Shown in pieces: positions 1 to 4,717 of a stretch of DNA of 6,138 bases. The notes beneath the pieces were generated by a model. The model searched no databases and was not told the DNA's origin. It saw only the letters and a program-made list of their open reading frames with translations. The DNA is from Caulobacteraceae bacterium (GTDB taxonomy: Bacteria > Pseudomonadota > Alphaproteobacteria > Caulobacterales > Caulobacteraceae). The position numbers were made by a program, and so were the translations under genes. The stretch is taken from positions 1 to 6,138 of the forward strand of contig CANKPO010000085.1 in assembly GCA_947484535.1 (NCBI GenBank), read 5' to 3'. The first letter of the stretch is position 1; each line of letters starts with the position of its first letter.

Positions 1-318
1 AGTCAAGATCAAGATCCCTTCTGTGTTGCGGTGCTGGATGAGGTTGGCGCGGATCTGAGGGGCCATCGCCCCAAGAGCTTCGACGATCTGGACGATGGGT
101 CGTTTGATCTGGTGATCTCTTTGACCCCTGAAGCCCAGCACCGCGCGGTTGAACTCGCTCGGGGCAGGGCGGTCGAAATCGAGTACTGGCCCGTGCCCGA
201 TCCCACATTGGTTTCGGGCTCGCGGGAGATGATTTTGGAGGCCTACCGCCATAGCCGGGACCACTTGCTGGATCGAATCCGCAAGCGGTTCGGCAAAACA
301 TCGACTTTCGGTGGTTGA
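1..318 (+). CDS. Low-molecular-weight phosphotyrosine phosphatase-like protein (3' part)
   Basis: The reading frame is open from the first base to the TGA at 316-318, giving 105 residues of the C-terminal part; the start lies outside the window. The visible segments fit the low-molecular-weight phosphatase / arsenate reductase fold: a GADLRGHRPKSFDDL stretch (residues 16-30, compare the family's G-x-D-x-x-x-H-x-x-R/K region), the strand FDLVISLT (35-42), and a WPVPDP motif (63-68) whose Asp67-Pro68 corresponds to the loop carrying the family's general acid. The catalytic CX5R P-loop is near the N terminus in this family and so cannot be seen. In many alphaproteobacteria a gene of this family sits directly before infA, which supports the call. 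The natural substrate is unknown: it could be a protein phosphatase or an arsenate-reductase-like relative. The last residues (about KTSTFGG) look like an unconserved tail. Confidence 0.8.
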   Translation, partial: SQDQDPFCVAVLDEVGADLRGHRPKSFDDLDDGSFDLVISLTPEAQHRAVELARGRAVEIEYWPVPDPTLVSGSREMILEAYRHSRDHLLDRIRKRFGKTSTFGG

Positions 319-330
319 ATCGTCTATAGT
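301..330 (+). promoter_or_regulatory. Possible promoter for infA operon
   Basis: TCGACT (301-306) and TATAGT (325-330) resemble -35 and -10 hexamers with an 18-base spacer. Each has one mismatch to TTGACT/TATAAT. Transcription would begin near 337 and leave a leader of about 78 bases before infA. The -35 element overlaps the end of the preceding gene. IF-1 genes are often transcribed strongly on their own, so a promoter here is expected, but the match is only a visual one. Confidence 0.3.
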
Positions 331-351
331 CAGCGCTTGAGGTTTGGTGCT

Positions 352-376
352 CCCGTCCGCGTCTGTGCGGCATGGG
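352..376 (+). other. Hairpin in infA leader
   Basis: CCCGTCCGC (352-360) can pair with GCGG-c-ATGGG (367-376), leaving a six-base loop and one bulged C; one pair is G-U. No run of T follows, so it is not a standard intrinsic terminator. It lies in the 5' leader that the promoter at 301-330 would produce, about 38 bases before the infA start codon. It could stabilise the leader or affect translation, but could also be chance in GC-rich DNA. Confidence 0.35.
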
Positions 377-414
377 CGGCTTGCCTTATGCAAATTGTCC
401 TTTAGAGAGGCCGT

Positions 415-633
415 ATGGCTAAAGAAGAACTTCTCGAATTTCCTGGCACAGTCGTCGAACTGCTGCCCAATGCGACATTCCGCGTGACGCTTGAAAACGA
501 GCACGAAATTATCGCCCACACCGCTGGCAAGATGCGTAAGAACCGCATTCGCGTCCTTGCTGGTGACAAGGTGCTGGTTGAAATGACGCCCTACGACCTG
601 TCCAAGGGCCGCATTACCTACCGCTTCAAGTAG
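415..633 (+). CDS. infA: Translation initiation factor IF-1
   Basis: A 72-residue protein, exactly the usual length of bacterial IF-1. It is a single S1/OB-fold domain that binds the A site of the 30S subunit and works with IF-2 and IF-3 during initiation. Diagnostic segments are visible: [23 protein letters not shown] at residues 2-24 (read in two parts), [19 protein letters not shown] around 36-54, and the C-terminal [13 protein letters not shown]. The ATG is preceded by GAGAGG (405-410), a good ribosome binding site four bases away. It is followed after 10 bp by maf. No oddities: identification is essentially certain. Confidence 0.98.
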   Translation: MAKEELLEFPGTVVELLPNATFRVTLENEHEIIAHTAGKMRKNRIRVLAGDKVLVEMTPYDLSKGRITYRFK

Positions 634-643
634 GGCAGGGCGA

Positions 644-1249
644 TTGTCCTCGCCCCCTTCTCGGGCGCTTTTGGTTCTGGCCAGTGCCAGTCCGCGTCGA
701 TTGGACCTGCTGCGTCAGGTCGGGATCGCGCCAGACCGGATTGATCCGGCTGACATAGATGAAACCCCTCTGGCCAAGGAGACCCCGCGTCTCTTGGCCC
801 TGCGTCTCGCCCGAGGCAAGGCGATGGCCGCTGCGTCGCGCAATGCGGGGACCTTCGTGATCGGAGCCGACACGGTCGTGGCCGTCGGCCGCCGGGTACT
901 GCCAAAGGCTGAAACAGAAGCTCAAGCGCGTCATTGCCTCGGACTGCTGTCAGGCCGGGGCCACCGGGTCATGACTGGTCTTTGCGTTGTCGCACCCGAT
1001 GGGCGGCGCGCAGAGCGACTGGTAGAAACCCGCCTAACCTTCAAGCGCCTGTCAAAGGATGAGGTCGAGACCTACATCGAGGGCGGTGAATGGCAGGGCA
1101 AGGCGGGGGGCTATGCGATCCAAGGCCGGGCCGGCGGCTTTGTTATCGAATTGCAGGGCTCTTACCCATCGGTGGTCGGCTTGCCGCTCTATGAAACCCT
1201 GTGTCTCCTTGAGGGGCTAGGGTTTCGCCCAACGCCCCCTTCGATCTGA
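644..1249 (+). CDS. maf: Maf-family nucleoside triphosphate pyrophosphatase (YhdE-like)
   Basis: 201 residues, a normal Maf length. Maf proteins hydrolyse non-canonical or surplus nucleoside triphosphates to the monophosphate and pyrophosphate in the cytoplasm, and were first linked to septum formation. Visible motifs: the N-terminal [12 protein letters not shown] (12-23) phosphate-binding loop, GADTVV (74-79) with the likely catalytic Asp76, and [10 protein letters not shown] (152-161) followed by [11 protein letters not shown] (172-182). The GGYAIQG/GSY pair matches the YhdE (dTTP/UTP) branch rather than the YceF (m7GTP) branch; the exact substrate is inferred from this. The start is a TTG at 644, 10 bases after the infA stop, with AGGGCAGGG (632-640) as ribosome binding site. 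No ATG occurs early enough to keep the SASPRR motif, so the rare start codon seems real. Confidence 0.94.
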   Translation: MSSPPSRALLVLASASPRRLDLLRQVGIAPDRIDPADIDETPLAKETPRLLALRLARGKAMAAASRNAGTFVIGADTVVAVGRRVLPKAETEAQARHCLGLLSGRGHRVMTGLCVVAPDGRRAERLVETRLTFKRLSKDEVETYIEGGEWQGKAGGYAIQGRAGGFVIELQGSYPSVVGLPLYETLCLLEGLGFRPTPPSI

Positions 1250-1258
1250 GCCTAGGCC

Positions 1259-2311
1259 GTGACCGCGCGCCGCCTCTATCTCGATGATGCGCCGGGTGAG
1301 CGGCGGGGGGTCGTCACCCTAGAGGGCCGACCTGAGCGGCTCTTGATCCAGCGCAGTGCCGTGCCCGGTCCGATGGCGGGGGAACAGTGGGCCGCGCGGG
1401 TGCGCCGAATTGATCGCAGCCTCGCCACCGCCTTTTTGGACCTCGGCCAAGGGTCAGAGACGCTTCTGAACCTAAGCGGGGACGCCTTACGTCTAACGGA
1501 AGGGGCCTTGGTGTCGGTCGACATCTCCAGTCCAGCCCGCAGAGGCAAGGGCCCCGTGGCCCGCTTCAACGGTTTGGAGGAGGGGCAACCGCGCTTGCTT
1601 GCGCCCGCACCGACCCTAGAGGCGCAACTCAAGGCCTTTGGCCCCGGGCAGGCCATTATTACCGGACAACTGGCGCGCGAGGTTGCTGATCTGGCTGAAG
1701 CGCAAGTCTTGGCGGTTGAGCACGGTCTGCCGGGCGGCGGCTCTATCGCCATCGAGACCACGCGCGCCCTCATTGCCATCGATGTCGACTTGGGAGCGCG
1801 CGGCGGCGGCGACCCGCGCCGGGCCATGCGCCAAGCCAATCTGGCGGCCATAGCCCAAGCGGCTCGGCTGTTAAGGCTTAAGGGCTTGGCAGGGCTGGTG
1901 GTTTTTGACCTGATTGGAAGGGGGCAAGACGGCGAAGCGATTATGGGGGCGATCAAGACGGCCTTTGAACCGGATCAGCCCGGTCTAGTCATCGGGCCGA
2001 TGAGTCGATTTGGTACGCTGGAACTGGCCTTGCCACGTCGTCAGGCCCCGACGGCAGAGCTCTTATGTGACGAGGATGGACGGCTGAGCGCCGAAAGCCT
2101 TGCCCTGAGGCTCATGCGGATGGCTGAACAAGAGGGGCGAGCGGACCCCGGTGGCCAACTGATTCTGACCTGTGCACCAGCCGTGGCTGCGGCTGCAGAG
2201 ACTTTTCTGCCTGACCTAGCGGCGAGAATCGGTCCGCGATATGATCTTCAACCCTTTGCTGAGGCGGCGTCACCGCTCAGCTATGATCATTTGGATATCA
2301 AAAGCCGATGA
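1259..2311 (+). CDS. Compact ribonuclease E/G-family protein
   Basis: 350 residues, well short of RNase G (about 490) or RNase E (over 1000). The N terminus (about 1-33) resembles the first RNase H-like strand set. Residues about 41-104 resemble the S1 domain ([19 protein letters not shown]). The DNase I-like catalytic part runs from about 158 to 261: [38 protein letters not shown] and [14 protein letters not shown]. By alignment from memory, Asp175 and Asp217 match E. coli RNase E catalytic Asp303 and Asp346, while Asn305 is replaced by Asp177. The segment for the 5' sensor domain is nearly absent, and no CPxC zinc-link is present. Expected role: single-strand endonuclease in rRNA or mRNA processing; activity is uncertain. 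The GTG start is fixed by an in-frame TAG at 1253 just upstream; the ribosome binding site is weak (TGAG, 1247-1250). yacG overlaps its end. Confidence 0.88.
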   Translation: MTARRLYLDDAPGERRGVVTLEGRPERLLIQRSAVPGPMAGEQWAARVRRIDRSLATAFLDLGQGSETLLNLSGDALRLTEGALVSVDISSPARRGKGPVARFNGLEEGQPRLLAPAPTLEAQLKAFGPGQAIITGQLAREVADLAEAQVLAVEHGLPGGGSIAIETTRALIAIDVDLGARGGGDPRRAMRQANLAAIAQAARLLRLKGLAGLVVFDLIGRGQDGEAIMGAIKTAFEPDQPGLVIGPMSRFGTLELALPRRQAPTAELLCDEDGRLSAESLALRLMRMAEQEGRADPGGQLILTCAPAVAAAAETFLPDLAARIGPRYDLQPFAEAASPLSYDHLDIKSR

Positions 2312-2505
2312 CGGCAGCCTGTCCCCATTGTCGTAAGCCGGTCGATGCGGCCTATCGACCCTTTTGCTCCAAGCGCTGTGCCGATGTTGATCTCAATCGC
2401 TGGCTGACCGGCGCCTATGTCATTCCAGGCTCTAAACATGCCGAGGGTGACGGTGAACCCGACGAGGACCAAGATCCCGATCAAGATGAATGGTCCGACG
2501 CGTAG
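2308..2505 (+). CDS. yacG: DNA gyrase inhibitor YacG (zinc-finger protein)
   Basis: A 65-residue cytoplasmic zinc-binding protein. In E. coli, YacG binds the gyrase B subunit and blocks DNA binding. The four zinc ligands are Cys5, Cys8, Cys20 and Cys24 (C-x2-C-x11-C-x3-C), followed by the family signature [19 protein letters not shown] and VIPG. The spacing of 11 between the cysteine pairs is shorter than in E. coli but usual for alphaproteobacteria. The tail (about 45-65) is highly acidic, rich in Asp and Glu. The ATG overlaps the stop of the RNase gene (ATGA, 2308-2311) and has no clear ribosome binding site, so translation is probably coupled to the gene before. Confidence 0.93.
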   Translation: MTAACPHCRKPVDAAYRPFCSKRCADVDLNRWLTGAYVIPGSKHAEGDGEPDEDQDPDQDEWSDA

Positions 2506-2537
2506 GGGCGGGCCTAGGTTCTGACCGCAACGCCTAT

Positions 2538-2571
2538 CTCTGTGGAGGAAGCCACAAAACCTGTCACAGAG
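2538..2571 (+). other. Hairpin after yacG, possible weak terminator
   Basis: CTCTGTG (2538-2544) is perfectly complementary to CACAGAG (2565-2571), with 20 bases between. A smaller alternative, TGTGG (2541-2545) with CCACA (2552-2556), uses the same 5' arm. TTTT occurs at 2575-2578. It sits 32 bases after yacG, where an operon end would be expected, but the loop is long and the T run short. Confidence 0.25.
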
Positions 2572-2583
2572 GCCTTTTGGATG

Positions 2584-2612
2584 CTGGACAGGTCGCAGCG
2601 CCTGACCTATAG
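2584..2612 (+). promoter_or_regulatory. Possible promoter for tRNA-Phe
   Basis: CTGGAC (2584-2589) and CTATAG (2607-2612) are separated by 17 bases and resemble weak -35 and -10 elements. Transcription would start near 2619, about 50 bases before the mature tRNA. A tRNA needs its own or an upstream promoter; read-through from the yacG operon is the alternative. Confidence 0.25.
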
Positions 2613-2667
2613 ACCTCGCCTCCGCAGACAAAGCGGTTGATCGCAGCGTCCGTGGGACGCCTCGCGG

Positions 2668-2743
2668 GCCTGGGTAGCTCAGTTGGTAGAGCAGCGGATT
2701 GAAAATCCGCGTGTCGGTGGTTCAAATCCGCCCCCAGGCACCA
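2668..2743 (+). tRNA. tRNA-Phe (anticodon GAA)
   Basis: A complete 76-base cloverleaf. The acceptor stem GCCTGGG (2668-2674) pairs with CCCAGGC (2733-2739). The D stem is GCTC/GAGC (2677-2680/2689-2692). The anticodon stem GCGGA (2694-2698) pairs with TCCGC (2706-2710) around the loop TTGAAAA, with anticodon GAA at 2701-2703. The variable loop is GTGTC (2711-2715). The T stem GGTGG/CCGCC (one G-U pair) encloses the loop TTCAAAT (2721-2727). The discriminator is A2740 and CCA is encoded at 2741-2743. A short T-rich stretch (2745-2755) just after it may help termination. It lies alone between the yacG operon and the long intergenic region. Confidence 0.97.
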
Positions 2744-2841
2744 TTTTTATCTTTCTCGGGTTGGCAATCTGACCAGGTGGACTGCGGGATCGCGCCTTTC
2801 GGGCCGAACCGTCAGCATGGGCTGTTCGATCCATAATCTCT

Positions 2842-2898
2842 GATCCTAGCGGCTTCTCCCGCTATGGTTAAATCAAACAAATAGCGCCCTCTAGGATC
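2842..2898. repeat. Nested inverted repeats
   Basis: The outer arms GATCCTAG (2842-2849) and CTAGGATC (2891-2898) are perfect 8-base complements. Inside, TAGCGG (2847-2852) pairs with CCGCTA (2859-2864) around a six-base loop, extended by CC/GG with one bulged T. CGCTA (2860-2864) can instead pair with TAGCG (2882-2886). The central arm therefore has two possible partners. The symmetry is directly visible; a function as RNA structure or protein-binding site is inference. Confidence 0.5.
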
Positions 2899-2975
2899 GT
2901 GTGTTCTGTTCTGCGTCGGGATGGCGGAAGCAGTACGCTGCCTTAAAATGAGCACTCTCAAACAGTGTTTTATGC

Positions 2976-3054
2976 TGCACTGCGATAGTTTCGGCTGCGC
3001 TCAGGCAGAAAAACCCATCTACAATAACGTTTGTGGCGTTGTGCACTGCGACAG
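2976..3054. repeat. Pair of 13-base direct repeats
   Basis: TGCACTGCGATAG (2976-2988) recurs as TGCACTGCGACAG (3042-3054), 66 bases apart with a single difference. Between them lies CTGC-N6-GCAG (2995-3008), an inverted repeat built from the same CTGC word. Paired sites ahead of an operon could bind a regulator. They loosely recall TGC-rich sites of the PhaR/phasin type, but I cannot assign a protein. Confidence 0.45.
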
Positions 3055-3059
3055 ATAAA
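3031..3059 (+). promoter_or_regulatory. Possible promoter upstream of exbB
   Basis: TTGTGG (3031-3036) and GATAAA (3054-3059) are spaced by 17 bases. The second copy of the 13-base direct repeat (3042-3054) fills most of the spacer and touches the -10 element, a typical place for a repressor site. If used, the transcript would start near 3066 and carry a leader of about 318 bases, including the 3133-3189 inverted repeat, before exbB. Confidence 0.28.
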
Positions 3060-3132
3060 AAATGTCACATCGAGAGGGTAAAAAGATTCCCATCGCGAAG
3101 GCCTTGACGATGCTGAAAGGGGTTGCCAAAGA

Positions 3133-3189
3133 CCTCTCATCGCAAGTCTAACTTAGCGGTAAGGTTTCGAAGTCCCTCGGGATGAGAGG
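3133..3189. repeat. 9-bp inverted repeat enclosing small hairpins
   Basis: CCTCTCATC (3133-3141) and GATGAGAGG (3181-3189) are perfect complements 39 bases apart. The interval can form two further small hairpins, CTTA-GCGG-TAAG near 3152-3163 and TCC-CTCG-GGA near 3173-3182, the latter competing slightly with the outer stem. Together they suggest a branched RNA fold in a possible exbB leader. No T run follows, and I do not recognise a known RNA family (not 4.5S, tmRNA, RNase P or a cobalamin riboswitch by their core motifs). Confidence 0.45.
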
Positions 3190-3383
3190 CCGCGTCCTGT
3201 TGAAATGAGGTCCGGGTTGCAAGACTGGGTAGCCTCGCGGCAATAGAATGCAAACAGCAGCCCTGCCTACGAACCAAGGCTTGCCCTTGATGAGTGGCAG
3301 AACATTTTCATTAGGGTGGAGACGCTCTCGCGCGACGACCCTCTCGGTCCTAACGTGCTAGACCAATCAGGAACTGGCGACAG

Positions 3384-4268
3384 ATGCTCGACAACAAACG
3401 AATGACCCCCATCATCGCTCTCTTCGGCGCCCTGGCGCTGTTGGCGAGCACGCCGGCCTTCGCACAGACGGCCGATCAACCCGCTGCCGCCGCCGCTGAA
3501 GCCGCGCCTGCAGCCGCAACCGAAGCAGCGCCTGCTGCTACACCAGGCTCACCAGCCCCGGTCACCATTGACAACCACGGCGGTAAGTTGACCGTCATCG
3601 GTATGTTCATGGACGCCGACGCGGTCGTTAAGGTCGTTATGATCGGCCTCGCCTTGTCCTCGGTGTTCTCTTGGACACTTTTGCTGACCAAGCTTTTGGA
3701 ATTCGCCGCGCTTATCAAAGCCTCCGATAACTTCGTCGAAGCCTTCCGCGGAGCCAAGTCCATCGACGAGATGGGTAAGATCTCTGGATCGGATGATTTC
3801 GTCGGCAATCCGTTGGCCGATATGGCCTCAGCGGCTTGCATGGAAATCGTGCTCTCGCGTCAAGCGGGCCTCAAGGTCAGCGGTGAACACCGTGAATCGA
3901 CCGTCCTGCGGGCCAGCTCGGCAGTGTCCGCGGTTCAGGGTTCCTTGGCTAAGCGTCTCTCGAACGGCATGCAGTTCCTTGCTTCCGTCGCCTCGTCCGG
4001 TCCATTCATTGGTCTGTTCGGTACGGTTTACGGTATCATGAACTCGTTCATCGGTATTGCGAACACCAACACGACCAACCTGGCCGTCGTCGCCCCCGGC
4101 ATCGCCGAAGCGCTTCTCGCCACCGGTATCGGCCTGTTTGCGGCTATCCCTTCGATGATCTTCTACAACTACTTCCAGACCCGGATCTCCGCCTACGGCA
4201 CCCGTTCTGAAGGCTTCGTTGTGGAACTGCTGAATGCGATGTCACGTCAACTCGACAAAGGGGCCTGA
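3384..4268 (+). CDS. exbB: TonB-system proton channel protein ExbB
   Basis: 294 residues. ExbB forms the inner-membrane pentamer that, with ExbD, uses the proton gradient to energise TonB. The N terminus is a signal peptide (hydrophobic about 8-22, AFA cleavage motif at 25-27), followed by an Ala/Pro/Glu-rich stretch (28-60) as in the longer proteobacterial ExbB type. Membrane segments lie at about 82-107, 197-226 and 235-262. The core FIGLFGTVYGIMNSFIGIA and NLAVVAPGIAEALLATGIG is nearly identical to E. coli; Thr214, Glu242 and Thr247 correspond to its Thr148, Glu176 and Thr181 that line the channel. The start at 3384 has AGGA at 3369-3372; the next ATG (3402) has no ribosome binding site but would leave the signal peptide intact. 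exbD follows after 5 bp. A MotA/TolQ relative is excluded by the exbD-tonB context. Confidence 0.95.
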   Translation: MLDNKRMTPIIALFGALALLASTPAFAQTADQPAAAAAEAAPAAATEAAPAATPGSPAPVTIDNHGGKLTVIGMFMDADAVVKVVMIGLALSSVFSWTLLLTKLLEFAALIKASDNFVEAFRGAKSIDEMGKISGSDDFVGNPLADMASAACMEIVLSRQAGLKVSGEHRESTVLRASSAVSAVQGSLAKRLSNGMQFLASVASSGPFIGLFGTVYGIMNSFIGIANTNTTNLAVVAPGIAEALLATGIGLFAAIPSMIFYNYFQTRISAYGTRSEGFVVELLNAMSRQLDKGA

Positions 4269-4273
4269 CATCC

Positions 4274-4708
4274 ATGGCCGCCAAACTTTCAAAGTCGGGC
4301 GGGAGTAGGTTCGATCTTGGGCAGAATGCCGACATCAATGTGACACCTTTGGTGGACGTGATGTTGGTTCTGCTGATCATCTTCATGGTGGCGGCTCCGC
4401 TCGCCACTGTGTCGGTGGTCGTTAGTCTGCCCACGGCCGTTGCCAAGCCCAGTCAGAACCCGCCCAAGCCGGTGTATATTTCGATCCAGGAATCTGGTGA
4501 CGTATATATTGGGGACTTCATTACCTCCGCGGAATCATTGGGCGATGACCTCAAAAAGCAGATTGGACGACGCGACCCCACCAAAGAGCGCATCTTCATT
4601 CGGGCTGATAAGAACACCACCTACGGTGATTTTATGGGCGTGATGAACGGGCTTCAGGATAACGGGTTCTACAGCGTTGCGCTAATCGGCGAAGACAACT
4701 CGAAGTAA
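4274..4708 (+). CDS. exbD: TonB-system transport protein ExbD
   Basis: 144 residues, close to E. coli ExbD (141). A short cytoplasmic N terminus is followed by one membrane helix (about 25-46, PLVDVMLVLLIIFMVAAPLA) and a periplasmic domain that contacts TonB. Asp28 in INVTPLVDVMLVLL matches the proton-carrying Asp25 of E. coli ExbD. The periplasmic part carries family-like stretches: VYISIQESGDVYIGD, RIFIRADKNTTYGDFM and the C-terminal VALIGED. The ribosome binding site AAAGGGG (4257-4263) lies within the end of exbB. tonB follows after 9 bp. TolR is the nearest alternative, but tonB next door and the ExbB-type partner favour ExbD. Many Caulobacterales and sphingomonads have two exbD copies in such clusters; only one is here. 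Confidence 0.95.
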   Translation: MAAKLSKSGGSRFDLGQNADINVTPLVDVMLVLLIIFMVAAPLATVSVVVSLPTAVAKPSQNPPKPVYISIQESGDVYIGDFITSAESLGDDLKKQIGRRDPTKERIFIRADKNTTYGDFMGVMNGLQDNGFYSVALIGEDNSK

Positions 4709-4717
4709 GGGCTGCGC

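Larger units (their letters stand above)
2744..3383. other. Long intergenic region without a recognisable gene
   Basis: 640 bases between tRNA-Phe and exbB with no open frame of recognisable family on either strand. Base composition is visibly more A/T-rich than the flanking genes in parts (2860-2885, 3008-3090). It holds several symmetric elements listed separately: nested inverted repeats (2842-2898), a direct repeat (2976 and 3042), a possible promoter (3031-3059) and a 9-bp inverted repeat (3133-3189). A 45-codon frame at 2921-3058 is described as a finding, since it lacks a ribosome binding site. No second copy of the tRNA 3' end was seen, so there is no sign of an integration site. Most likely it is the control region of exbB-exbD-tonB, possibly with a small RNA. 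Confidence 0.6.

Noticed and set aside
1276..1956. 226-codon frame on the - strand opposite the RNase gene
   Set aside because: It is a by-product of GC-rich codon use in the RNase gene; its Ser/Arg/Pro-rich product matches no family I know.
2721..2743. tRNA-Phe 3' end as an attachment site for an integrative element
   Set aside because: No second copy of the 3' end and no integrase gene is present in the window.
2817..2834. T-arm-like sequence around TTCGATCC after tRNA-Phe, suggesting a second tRNA or a tRNA remnant
   Set aside because: No acceptor, D or anticodon arms can be built around it.
3104..3109. TTGACG, a perfect -35 hexamer for this group
   Set aside because: The bases 16-18 positions further on (CAAAGA region) do not resemble a -10 element.
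3357..3364. GCTAGACC resembling the -10 element of Caulobacter housekeeping promoters just before exbB
   Set aside because: No acceptable -35 element lies 16-18 bases upstream, and the start site would fall on the ribosome binding site of exbB.
3267..3479. 70-codon - strand frame across the exbB start
   Set aside because: It overlaps the exbB signal peptide coding region, with no ribosome binding site or family resemblance.
4144..4446. 100-codon - strand frame across the exbB/exbD junction
   Set aside because: It is antisense to two clearly real genes and its product is low in recognisable structure.
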